Assembly (NCBI GenBank): GCA_951813065.1
Contig: CATOTH010000009.1
Coordinates: 124,001-188,000 of the forward strand
Direction: 5' to 3'
Origin: an uncultured Bryobacterales bacterium
Lineage (GTDB): Bacteria > Acidobacteriota > Terriglobia > Bryobacterales > UBA6623
Length of the DNA: 64,000 bases
Positions 27,082 to 35,483 of this stretch are shown here, one piece after another. The translations under genes were made by a program, and so were the position numbers. The notes below the pieces were generated by a model that saw nothing but the letters and a program-made list of their open reading frames with translations, was not told the DNA's origin and ran no database searches. The number at the start of each line of letters is the position of its first letter. Within the stretch, counting starts at the first letter, position 1.

Positions 27082-28443
27082 CTAGACCACGTAGGGCTCG
27101 CGATAGTCGCGCGTCAGCAGTTCATTTGCCTCCGGATCATCAACAAACTTCGGCCCCGACTGCAGCGTCAGCTTTCGGCCGACTCGATAGCTGATATTCG
27201 CCAAGTGACACATCGCCGCGCTCAAGTTGGCGATTTCGATCTCGTCAGTCAAGTCTTTGTGGTTTCTTGACCGGCAGGCGGCTACGAAGTTCTGCATATG
27301 TAGAGCAGTCGTGTTGGTTTCCTCTTCCGACTTGGGGCCTTCCTCCATCACGAGTTCGTGACTCTCGCCCTTGAACGCCTGGAACCCCCGGTCGTTCATT
27401 GCAGCCCAGCCCTCCGTGCCGTAGAACAGATTCCCGATCATGATGTTGAGAGGCGCGCTGGTCTTGGGACCCGTTGCCGCGGGTGACGGAGTGTCCGAGG
27501 TGCCACCTGGACGGCGGCGGGGCGTTGGCACCAAACCTTCTCCACCAGTCAGCAGGCCTCTGGTCTCGAATACCAGCTCCCTGTCTCCGAAATCGAAATT
27601 CGCAGTCAAGGTGTTCGGTGTCTCCTGATCGTCGTCATAGGCGAACTTGCCGCCATGCGCATGGGCTGTCAAGGGCCATTGGGGTTCCGACATGCCCCAA
27701 CGGGCAACCCCCATCTGATGCACTCCCTGGTTGCCGATATCGCCATTGCCGGTGTCCCAAAACCAGTGCCAGTTGTACCGGAATCGCAGCTCATTGAAAG
27801 ACCGTAGCGGAGCGGGTCCGAGGAACAAATCCCAGTTCAGGCCTGCCGGCGTAGGTGTATCGGGCTTCTTGCCGATCGACTTGCGACGCTTGTAACAGAG
27901 GCCCCTGGACTGGTAGATCTTTCCGATCAACCCACCCTGCAATGCCTCCATCGCCCTCATCTTGAACGGAGTGCTGCGATGTTGGGAACCGATTTGCAGC
28001 ATGCGCTTGGTTTCGCGAGCCACTTGAACCATGGTGAGGCCCTCGTGGATGTTGTGGGAGGCTGGTTTCTCGCAGTAGACATCCTTGCCCGCCTTCATTG
28101 CCCAGATCGACGAGAGCGCGTGCCAGTGGTTAGGAGTTGCGATGGAGACGGCCTCGATGTTGGGGTCGGCGAACGCAGCTCGCATGTCGTCAAACTCTTT
28201 CGCCTTCTCGCCGGTGTTCTTCAGCAACGTCGCTTGCGCTCGCTCTCGCGCCGCCTGGTTGACATCGCACAGGCCCGCGACGCGGGTCTCAGGTAACCGC
28301 GAGTATGCGTTCAGATGGCCTCCGCCTCTGCCGCCGAGTCCGACGATGCCTATATTGACTCGTTCGTTTGCACCCCATACCCGCATGGCCGAAGCAGCCG
28401 TCGCCGCGCCCATGAAAAAGCGTCGTGTTGAACTGTTGGCCAT
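27082..28443 (-). CDS. Tat-exported Gfo/Idh/MocA family oxidoreductase
   Basis: This 453-residue paralogue of the gene at 6030 carries a Tat signal (STRRFFMGAATAASA, twin arginine at 7-8). The nucleotide fold IGIVGLGGRGGGHL, CEKPASHNIHEG and NWHWFWDTGNGDIGNQGVHQ follow, with a Pro/Gly-rich insert (about 300-330) before the last strands. It likely acts on a sugar or polyol in the periplasm with pre-bound NAD(P). The ATG at 28443 lies 12 bases after AGGAG; a TTG three codons upstream is closer to it but less likely. Confidence 0.88.
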   Translation of the reverse strand: MANSSTRRFFMGAATAASAMRVWGANERVNIGIVGLGGRGGGHLNAYSRLPETRVAGLCDVNQAARERAQATLLKNTGEKAKEFDDMRAAFADPNIEAVSIATPNHWHALSSIWAMKAGKDVYCEKPASHNIHEGLTMVQVARETKRMLQIGSQHRSTPFKMRAMEALQGGLIGKIYQSRGLCYKRRKSIGKKPDTPTPAGLNWDLFLGPAPLRSFNELRFRYNWHWFWDTGNGDIGNQGVHQMGVARWGMSEPQWPLTAHAHGGKFAYDDDQETPNTLTANFDFGDRELVFETRGLLTGGEGLVPTPRRRPGGTSDTPSPAATGPKTSAPLNIMIGNLFYGTEGWAAMNDRGFQAFKGESHELVMEEGPKSEEETNTTALHMQNFVAACRSRNHKDLTDEIEIANLSAAMCHLANISYRVGRKLTLQSGPKFVDDPEANELLTRDYREPYVV

Positions 28444-28820
28444 TTGGATCAATCACTCCTAGCGCTAGTGTGACATACGAAGACTCGGCGCAATGCGCCG
28501 AAAGCACTGTGCTCCTTCATGAAACGGCCGGGCGGCTTGCGCGACGCTCGCTTGGCACGCTGGTCCTAGTCTCACTGATCCGTCTCACCGTGCTACCCCC
28601 GCGATGTCGGCGCTGCGTCGATTGATCGACCGGCGCACGCTCCGGATGCCCAAGATTCGCTCGTGACAACCCCGCTCGGTGCGGCTGGCCAGCGCGTCTT
28701 CGCCGCGCAAGCCGATCTTCGTGGTTGCGGGCGTGACTCTGAGCAGATGCAGCTCAGCGAGGTGGCCACCGAACGCCAAGCCACGTGTCGGGCTGCGGTA
28801 ACATTAGCCAAAAGTCAACA
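28444..28820. other. Divergent intergenic region, weak promoter candidate only
   Basis: TAACAT at 28799-28804 could be a -10 element for the rightward DUF1592 gene, with a leader of about 10 bases and no clear -35. AGGAG near 28456-28460 serves the leftward oxidoreductase. No gene is visible in between. Confidence 0.35.
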
Positions 28821-31166
28821 ATGCGGCGTAACGCACTTGTAGCGATAGCGGTGGCCCCTGCATTCGGGCTGCTCTTGCTAGCTGATTCCAAGGGGGCTGA
28901 CGATGTCGGAAGTCCCACTCGGCAAGCCTTTCAGGAATCGGTCGCGCCTGTACTTGCGAAGTGTAAGCTGTGCCACAACAACCGACTCGAAACGGGCGGC
29001 CTGAACATCGAGACTTTCGGGTCCGTCGAATCTCTCGCCGCGCAGCGGGAAGGCTGGGAGAAGATCCTTCAAAAAGTCGCAGCAGGTGAAATGCCCCCTC
29101 GAGGAGCGGAGCGTCCCGATCAGGATCAAATCAGAGTCTTCGTGGCGTTCGTCGAGGCCGAGTTCGACCGCGCAGACACGAGCGTTCCGGCGGACCCCGG
29201 TCGCGTGACGGCGCGTCGGTTGAACCGAAGCGAATACTCGCGCACGATTCGCGACCTGCTTGGCATCGAGTTTCGCGCCGAGGAAGACTTTCCGACCGAT
29301 GACTCCGGCCACGGCTTCGACAACATCGGCGACGTGCTCACGATTTCGCCCGTGTTGCTGGAGAAGTACATCAGCGCCGCGGAAGCGATTGCTGCCAGTG
29401 CGATCGGCGCCAACCCGTTGCCCGAAACGCCGATCGAGGCCGAGTACCACACCAAGGACAAGACGATTCGGCGGATCGATGTGACCACGATTGAGGCCCG
29501 GCATCGTGTCCAGTGGGACGGCGAATACATCATTCGGATCGGCCTGCCCGGCGAGCGCCCCAAGGACGCCAAGGCCGTGACCATGGGTCTCTGGATGGAT
29601 GGGAAGCTGTTGGCAACGAAGCAGGTTGAAACCAGACCCTCGGGGCTGGTGTACTTCAGCCCGTTCTCAATCGAGGAACTGCACCTCTACCTACCCGCCG
29701 GGGATCACGATTTCCGTGCCGGATTCATTGATGATCCTTATCCCTACACGTTGTCTGAGAAGGACCGCTATAGCCGGAACAAGAACAAGCTACTTGAATC
29801 GATCACCATCGTTGGTCCTTTCCCAACCGATGTCGAGCCAGAAAGCCGCAAGAAGATCCTGTTCTGTGACCCAGATTCGGGTCCCTCCTGCGTCGAGAAA
29901 ATCATCGCCACCCTTGCCCGGCGTGCGTATCGCCGTACGGTGACGCGTGACGACGTGGCGGCGCTGATGCGATTCTTCGATCAGGCGCGGGCGGAAGGCC
30001 TCACCGCTCGGCAGGGTGTGCAACTGGCGGTGCAAGCAATACTCGTCTCGCCCCACTTCTTGTTCCGGATCGAACACGATCCGAACCCGCTCGACCCAAG
30101 CGCCGTTCACCGCGTTTCGGACTTCGAGCTAGCCTCTCGGTTGAGCTATTTCCTGTGGAGTTCGATGCCCGACGATGAGTTGCTCGACCTGGCCGAGAAT
30201 GACAGGCTGAGCAACCCCGAAGTCCTCGAAACGCAAGTGCGGCGCATGCTCCAGGACGAACGCTCCTCCGCATTGGCCGCCAATTTCGCTGGACAGTGGC
30301 TCGAGACTCGTGCCCTTGACAGCGCCAATCCCGACCCTGAGTCGTTCCCTGCATGGAGCCCGGAGCTTCGAGAAGACATGAAGGAGGAGACGCGGCTCTT
30401 CTTTGATGCCGTATTGCGCGAAAACCTTCCGATTTCAACGTTCCTCGACGCCGACTTTACGTTCCTCAACCCCCGCCTTGCCAGACACTACGGCGTGAAC
30501 GGCGTGCAGGGCGGCGGATTCCGCCGAGTCAAACTCGACACCGACCAGCGGGGTGGAGTGCTCGGTCAGGCCGCGGTGCTGACGGTGACCAGCTATCCGA
30601 CGCGCACTTCGCCGGTGATCCGCGGCAAGTACGTCTTGGAGGCGATTCTCGGAGCCCCACCTCCAGATCCCCCTGCGGATGTACCGGCGCTGCGGGAGGA
30701 ATCACTGGGAGCGGATGCTTCGCTGCGCCAACTCATTGAGCAGCATCGCGCCAACCCCGCTTGCGCGGTGTGCCATGAACGCATGGACGCGCTCGGATTT
30801 GGCCTCGAAAACTACGACGCGATTGGGAGGTGGCGTACCAAGGATGGGTCTTTCGATGTCGATTCGACCGGGGTCCTGCCTGACGGCCGGTCATTCGATT
30901 CACCCGCTGAGATGAGACGGGTCTTGCTGGCGGACATTGATGAGTTTAGTCGCAACCTGATCGAAAAGATGCTGACCTACGCACTAGGAAGGGGCCTTGA
31001 GCCGTATGATAGGATTACCGTGCGGGCAATTTCACAACGGGTTAGAGAGGCTGGCTACGGGTTTCAAACATTGATTCGCGAAGTCGTGCATAGCTTGCCG
31101 TTCCAGCACCGGCGCGGGGAGGCTCGACAAGTGGCTGCGATGCCGGCGGGAGCGGGATCGAGATGA
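28821..31166 (+). CDS. DUF1592/DUF1588/DUF1585-type secreted protein with one heme c site
   Basis: This 781-residue protein has a signal peptide (about 1-26) and one heme site CKLCH (48-52) in a cytochrome-like N-terminal domain. Planctomycete-type domains follow in the usual order: DUF1587 (RRLNRSEYSRTIRDLLGI), a jelly-roll-like DUF1595 region, DUF1592 (ASRLSYFLWSSMPDDEL), DUF1588 (QRGGVLGQAAVLTVTSYPTR) and DUF1585 (GFGLENYDAIGRWR). These proteins are paired with DUF1552 proteins and suspected of electron-coupled polysaccharide or peptide processing; the reaction is not established. The stop overlaps the DUF1552 start as ATGA. Confidence 0.9.
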   Translation: MRRNALVAIAVAPAFGLLLLADSKGADDVGSPTRQAFQESVAPVLAKCKLCHNNRLETGGLNIETFGSVESLAAQREGWEKILQKVAAGEMPPRGAERPDQDQIRVFVAFVEAEFDRADTSVPADPGRVTARRLNRSEYSRTIRDLLGIEFRAEEDFPTDDSGHGFDNIGDVLTISPVLLEKYISAAEAIAASAIGANPLPETPIEAEYHTKDKTIRRIDVTTIEARHRVQWDGEYIIRIGLPGERPKDAKAVTMGLWMDGKLLATKQVETRPSGLVYFSPFSIEELHLYLPAGDHDFRAGFIDDPYPYTLSEKDRYSRNKNKLLESITIVGPFPTDVEPESRKKILFCDPDSGPSCVEKIIATLARRAYRRTVTRDDVAALMRFFDQARAEGLTARQGVQLAVQAILVSPHFLFRIEHDPNPLDPSAVHRVSDFELASRLSYFLWSSMPDDELLDLAENDRLSNPEVLETQVRRMLQDERSSALAANFAGQWLETRALDSANPDPESFPAWSPELREDMKEETRLFFDAVLRENLPISTFLDADFTFLNPRLARHYGVNGVQGGGFRRVKLDTDQRGGVLGQAAVLTVTSYPTRTSPVIRGKYVLEAILGAPPPDPPADVPALREESLGADASLRQLIEQHRANPACAVCHERMDALGFGLENYDAIGRWRTKDGSFDVDSTGVLPDGRSFDSPAEMRRVLLADIDEFSRNLIEKMLTYALGRGLEPYDRITVRAISQRVREAGYGFQTLIREVVHSLPFQHRRGEARQVAAMPAGAGSR

Positions 31167-32509
31167 TAGTCGGCAAGAGGCTGGCCAGACGAACGCTCCT
31201 GCGCGGGGCAGGTGCCGCCGTGGCGCTTCCATTCTTCGATGCGATGGCCCCGGCCCTTGCATCCAGCCGCATTCCCGGCAAGAAGCCAGTGCGCATGGGC
31301 TGGGTGTACGTGCCGAACGGCATTGACATGCGTTTCTGGAACCCGGACTACGACGGTGTGTGGCGAGGTGAGCTCCCGGGAACGCTACAGCCATTCGACA
31401 GTCTCCGGAATGACATCACCCTGCTCAGTAACCTCACACAGAACAACGGGCGCGCACTGCTCGACGGCCCAGGCGACCACGGCCGCTGTTGCGCGGCCTA
31501 TCTGACCGGTGTACACCCGCGCAAGTCAGCCGTCGATATCCGGGCAGGTATCTCCTGCGACCAGATTGTCGCCAATGAGGTGGGCGCTGATACGCGATTC
31601 CCCTCGCTTGAGATCGGTATTGAGGACGCGCGCCAAGCTGGCAACTGCGACTCAGGCTACTCCTGTGCCTATACCAACAATCTGGCCTGGCGGGGAGAGA
31701 CGCAACCGCTGCCGCCGACATTGAATCCGCGCGAACTGTTCGAGCGGCTGTTCGGCAAGGACGCTCATCTAAGCCCGGAAGCTCGCGCCCAGCGAAACCG
31801 CTTCCGCAAGAGCATACTCGATTTCGTGTCCGAGGACACCCGCAAGCTAAGAGGCGGCCTTGGCCCGACTGACCAGCGCAAGCTCGACGAGTATCTCTCG
31901 TCGATTCGTGAAATCGAGAGTCAGATTGAGAAGACTGAAACTGAGAACGACCAGATCGACCCGGGCCTCAACAAGCCCTACGGCATTCCATCTGATTTTG
32001 CCGAGCACTTCAAACTAATGACGGATATGCTGACTGTTGCCATGCAGGCCGACTTGAGCCGTGTGTTCACTTTCCTGGTTACCCGCGAAGGGAGCTCGCG
32101 CCCGTATCGCGAGATCGGCATTCCTGACGGACACCATCCGCTCACGCACCACCAAAACCGGCCCGAGCGAATGGAGAAGGTCGTCAAGATCAACCGCTAT
32201 CACGCCGAGCAACTCGCGAAGTGGGTGAGGAAGCTGAAGTCAATACAGGAGGGTGACTCGACGTTGCTCGACAATTCGATGATCATCTACGGCGCCGGTC
32301 TCTCTGACGGCAACCGCCATACCCACAATGACCTGCCGACGTTGATGATGGGCAGTGGGGGCGGCACGATCAAGACTGGTCGCCGCGTGACCTACCGCAA
32401 GGAAACGCCAATCTCGAATCTCTACTTGTCGATGATGGACCGCATGGGCGTCCGTGTCGAGCATTTCGGCGACTCTACGAGCCGGTTGAACGGGCTGGAC
32501 CTCACTTAG
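31163..32509 (+). CDS. DUF1552 family Tat-exported protein
   Basis: This 448-residue protein has a Tat signal (ARRTLLRGAGAAVALPFF). The family's DUF1552 region includes MGWVYVPNGIDMRFW, an SLEIGIED strand and FTFLVTREGSS followed by GIPDGHHPLTHH, with several conserved histidines that could bind metal. The fold is related to the alkaline-phosphatase-like DUF1501 proteins. It overlaps the upstream DUF1592 gene by 4 bp, so the pair is translationally coupled and probably forms one exported complex. The 3' end overlaps the convergent nucleoside hydrolase gene by 8 bp. Confidence 0.9.
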   Translation: MIVGKRLARRTLLRGAGAAVALPFFDAMAPALASSRIPGKKPVRMGWVYVPNGIDMRFWNPDYDGVWRGELPGTLQPFDSLRNDITLLSNLTQNNGRALLDGPGDHGRCCAAYLTGVHPRKSAVDIRAGISCDQIVANEVGADTRFPSLEIGIEDARQAGNCDSGYSCAYTNNLAWRGETQPLPPTLNPRELFERLFGKDAHLSPEARAQRNRFRKSILDFVSEDTRKLRGGLGPTDQRKLDEYLSSIREIESQIEKTETENDQIDPGLNKPYGIPSDFAEHFKLMTDMLTVAMQADLSRVFTFLVTREGSSRPYREIGIPDGHHPLTHHQNRPERMEKVVKINRYHAEQLAKWVRKLKSIQEGDSTLLDNSMIIYGAGLSDGNRHTHNDLPTLMMGSGGGTIKTGRRVTYRKETPISNLYLSMMDRMGVRVEHFGDSTSRLNGLDLT

Positions 32510-33599
32510 TCGGGTCGGGGCTCGGCCGTGCCCGTCGTCGCTCCTCTTCCAGCTTTCTCTCTTCTTCCTGCTCGCGCTCCTCGATGATACGCCTGATATA
32601 TTCCGGCACTTCCCTGGCGGCCGGCTGAGCGCTGATGACATTGCGGAAGGCTTGGATGATCCGGGCCTTCTGCGACGCCTGGAGAATCAGGTAGCTGTGC
32701 TTTCCCGAGGAGCCCGGCTTGAGTTCCGTTCGTCCGTCATCAAGCACTCGAATCGTTCCCTGTGCGGAGGTGGTGAAGTAGCGTTTTCCCGGGCGGACGG
32801 CGTGGAGTGCAGCCGTCAGGTCCCAGCATGGGGTGTCGTAGGGCATTTCTTGGTGGGCGTGATAGGCATCGACGATCGGATGGTGCTCAGCCCAAGCGAA
32901 GTCATTCTCGATGCTCTCGCCAGGGAATCGCAGGGCATCGCCGACTTCGGCACCGGAAGCGACGACAGGTGTTGGCCACTCGGCGAATAGCTTCTTCGCG
33001 CCCGCGATGTCGGACGCTATGTTGTATTCCGGTCCGCCACGCGGGTACACGCCCCCCATCACGGAGAGGAACCGCACCTTCGCTGCGATCAGGTCCTTCG
33101 CACCGCGCACATCGAGCAGTCGAGCCAAGTTCGTTGCAGGCCCGGTCAGGACGACGACCGCGTTTTGGTCGTGCTGCGCTGTGAGGGCGTTGCGGATGGT
33201 TGTCGCAGGATCCGCCGTGTCCGTGAAACGTTCGATCTCATGAGAGTAGAGCGGCTCTCCGCTGTCATCGCGTCTGTTGAGCGGCGCGGTCAGCATTGGA
33301 GTCGCATCGGACGACCAACCTCGGTCGGAGAGCCCGATCACCATCCCGCGATATCTCCGATACCGCTTGGGTATGTTGCGATTCGCCTGGTCCGAGTAGA
33401 AACGGCCAGTCGCTTCGGCAAACGCCGCGGCTTGCAAGTTCGACTTGGTGATACTCACGGAGGCGAGGCGGCATTCTGGATGCTCCTGTGTTGCCAGCCC
33501 TTGAAGAAACCCCAGTGCCAACGTGTCGTCGATGCTGTCTCCCAAGTCGCAATCGAAGATGATTCCGACCGGCGGTTCCTGTTTTGCATCGACCTGCAT
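32502..33599 (-). CDS. Nucleoside hydrolase (IUNH family)
   Basis: This 365-residue protein cleaves N-ribosides of nucleosides. The N-terminal calcium site is a variant of the DxDxxxDD motif (FDCDLGDSIDDTLAL). Further family elements are VLTGPATNLARLL, MGGVYPRGG and EYNIASDIAGAKKLF. The C-terminus ends in a highly charged Glu/Arg segment (about 336-365) likely forming a coiled coil, not typical of the family. No signal peptide is evident, so it is probably cytoplasmic. It stands in tail-to-tail overlap with the DUF1552 gene. Confidence 0.85.
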   Translation of the reverse strand: MQVDAKQEPPVGIIFDCDLGDSIDDTLALGFLQGLATQEHPECRLASVSITKSNLQAAAFAEATGRFYSDQANRNIPKRYRRYRGMVIGLSDRGWSSDATPMLTAPLNRRDDSGEPLYSHEIERFTDTADPATTIRNALTAQHDQNAVVVLTGPATNLARLLDVRGAKDLIAAKVRFLSVMGGVYPRGGPEYNIASDIAGAKKLFAEWPTPVVASGAEVGDALRFPGESIENDFAWAEHHPIVDAYHAHQEMPYDTPCWDLTAALHAVRPGKRYFTTSAQGTIRVLDDGRTELKPGSSGKHSYLILQASQKARIIQAFRNVISAQPAAREVPEYIRRIIEEREQEEERKLEEERRRARPSPDPTK

Positions 33600-33885
33600 C
33601 CTTGCAATTCCCTCGCAGTCACTCCGTGCGCTGTCCCATGGTTGTGTTCGAATCCCCCCTCAGGGTAGCTCTTTGGAACGATTCTCAGGCGGGCATCAGG
33701 GAGCGCGCACCGCAATGTCGTTGCCATGCGCCGGCAAGTCTGGGGCACTTGGGCTCCTGTAGCCCTCTCTCGCCCCGGTAGTGAGCGACGACGTTGCCCG
33801 GGAGCGTTGCGGGCAGTCTCGGCAAAGCAGACCCCAGAGGCGAGAGTGAACCACACCGGCTGCATTGTCGAGCGCACACCGAGAG

Positions 33886-35256
33886 CTAGTCTCTGCCAAC
33901 GGCAGCGGCGTCGGGCCGTGGTCCCGATGCCGGGTAGGGATCCTTGAACACGGTTCTCTGATCGCCTTGCTCCTCCATCCACTGCTCGAGCCTCGCGCGC
34001 ATCGCTTTCGCGCGGTCGTGATGGTCAGGATGGTCGACCAGGTTGGCTTGCTCCAAGGGATCCGCTTCAAGGTCGAAGAGTTCCTCCGCGGGTCGCTGGA
34101 AGTACCGTTGAATGATTGCCGCGGCTTCGGGGTCGGATTCCGCTGCCTTGTCCCACGAGTCCCAGTATGCCCCAGCTCCATCCTTGCGGAGGATGTCCGA
34201 GTGATTCGTGTGTATGTGATCGGGAAGCAGGTTGAGAATGTACTTGAAGCGCTTGGTCCGGATGCTCCGAATCGGATAGACGTTGAACACGCCGTCTCCG
34301 CTGTGCGTAGTGAAAATCTCGTTCCGATGCTCTCTTGTCCGTCCCTTCAGAACCCTGGCAAAAGAACGCCCGTCAATGCCGCTCGGGACCGTCCCGCCCG
34401 CGAGATCGATCAGCGTAGGAAGTATATCGATCCAGCTCACCATGGCGTCGGTGCGGGTACCGGGCTCGATCTGTCCGTCCCAAGCGACGATCAACGGAGC
34501 CCGGATGCCCGCGTCGTACAGATTCCACTTGCCGAACGGCCACTGCCCGCCGTGATCGCTGGTGAAGACGAACACAATGTCTTCTCCGAGCCGGCGCTTG
34601 GCCTCCTCCATCACCTTGCCGAACTCTTGGTCGAGGCCCGTGATGTCGGAGTAGTACCTTGCCCTGTGCTCCCGGGTGGCGGGAGTGTCGATGAAGTAGG
34701 GCAGCAAACTCACCTTCTCCGGGTCGTAGATGCTGTCGGATGTGAACGGCACATGCGGACGCCGGTCGCCGACCAAGAGGCAGAGCGGCCCCGACCCTTC
34801 GCGCTGATCGAAGTATTTCGTGACGTTCGTGGCTAGATTCACCGGTGGTTGCGAGTAGTGGTCGAATTCGTATTCGGGCTTGGCTCGGCCGTGGGAGACC
34901 TTGCCGAAGACGGCGATCTCGTAGCCCAGTTCATTCAACTGGGCCGTCAAGTACGGCGTTCCCGGCCTTGGATACGTGTGGTTCGCTTCCGCGCCGTTGC
35001 GGGCCGGCATGAGTCCTGTCAGCAAGGCAGCGCGACTGGGGGCGCAGGCAGGGGATGCCACGAATGCGTTGTCGAACGTCATTCCCATTGCCGCCAGTAT
35101 TTCGACGTTGGGAGTCCGCACGTCTTTGGAGCCGTACACTGTTGTGTCCAGCCTCCCGAGATCGTCGGTGAAGAATACGACAATGTGCGGTCGCGAGTGC
35201 GCCGCAATGGCTGAAACCAAGGCCAGCGCTATAGCGAAGGGAAGTCTCGTTCTCAT
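33886..35256 (-). CDS. Secreted sulfatase (iduronate/N-sulfoglucosamine type)
   Basis: This 456-residue protein has a signal peptide (about 1-20). Metal residues D31-D32 are in VVFFTDDLGRLD, and the formylglycine site is ACAPSRAALLTG with Cys71. GKWNLYDAGIRAPLIV and FTSDHGG form the second metal/substrate side. The C-terminal ELFDLEADPLEQANL segment is family-typical. Substrate class is judged by overall resemblance to heparan and iduronate sulfatases. I started at ATG 35256; the frame is open for 40 more codons upstream without family match. Confidence 0.92.
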   Translation of the reverse strand: MRTRLPFAIALALVSAIAAHSRPHIVVFFTDDLGRLDTTVYGSKDVRTPNVEILAAMGMTFDNAFVASPACAPSRAALLTGLMPARNGAEANHTYPRPGTPYLTAQLNELGYEIAVFGKVSHGRAKPEYEFDHYSQPPVNLATNVTKYFDQREGSGPLCLLVGDRRPHVPFTSDSIYDPEKVSLLPYFIDTPATREHRARYYSDITGLDQEFGKVMEEAKRRLGEDIVFVFTSDHGGQWPFGKWNLYDAGIRAPLIVAWDGQIEPGTRTDAMVSWIDILPTLIDLAGGTVPSGIDGRSFARVLKGRTREHRNEIFTTHSGDGVFNVYPIRSIRTKRFKYILNLLPDHIHTNHSDILRKDGAGAYWDSWDKAAESDPEAAAIIQRYFQRPAEELFDLEADPLEQANLVDHPDHHDRAKAMRARLEQWMEEQGDQRTVFKDPYPASGPRPDAAAVGRD

Positions 35257-35483
35257 GATTCCGGTGCGGCTTGCCGGTCCCGACACCGCGTTGGACAGTG
35301 TATCGAAAGTCCTGCGACTCGGTGATCCAGCGGACGCACCTCCACGGGACGGAGGAGGGATGCATGCAGTGCACATCCCTCGGACGCGATGTTGACGATT
35401 GGAATGGCTTGGAAACTCCGGAGCATCTGACCCGGTCGAGGGGAGGAGCCGCCCGGACCGTGGCGGGTCTTGGCGGTCGGGAG

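Noticed and set aside
33640-33665. Another T-arm-like sequence (GTTCGAATCC)
   Set aside because: No complementary stems or anticodon arm around it; chance match in a spacer.
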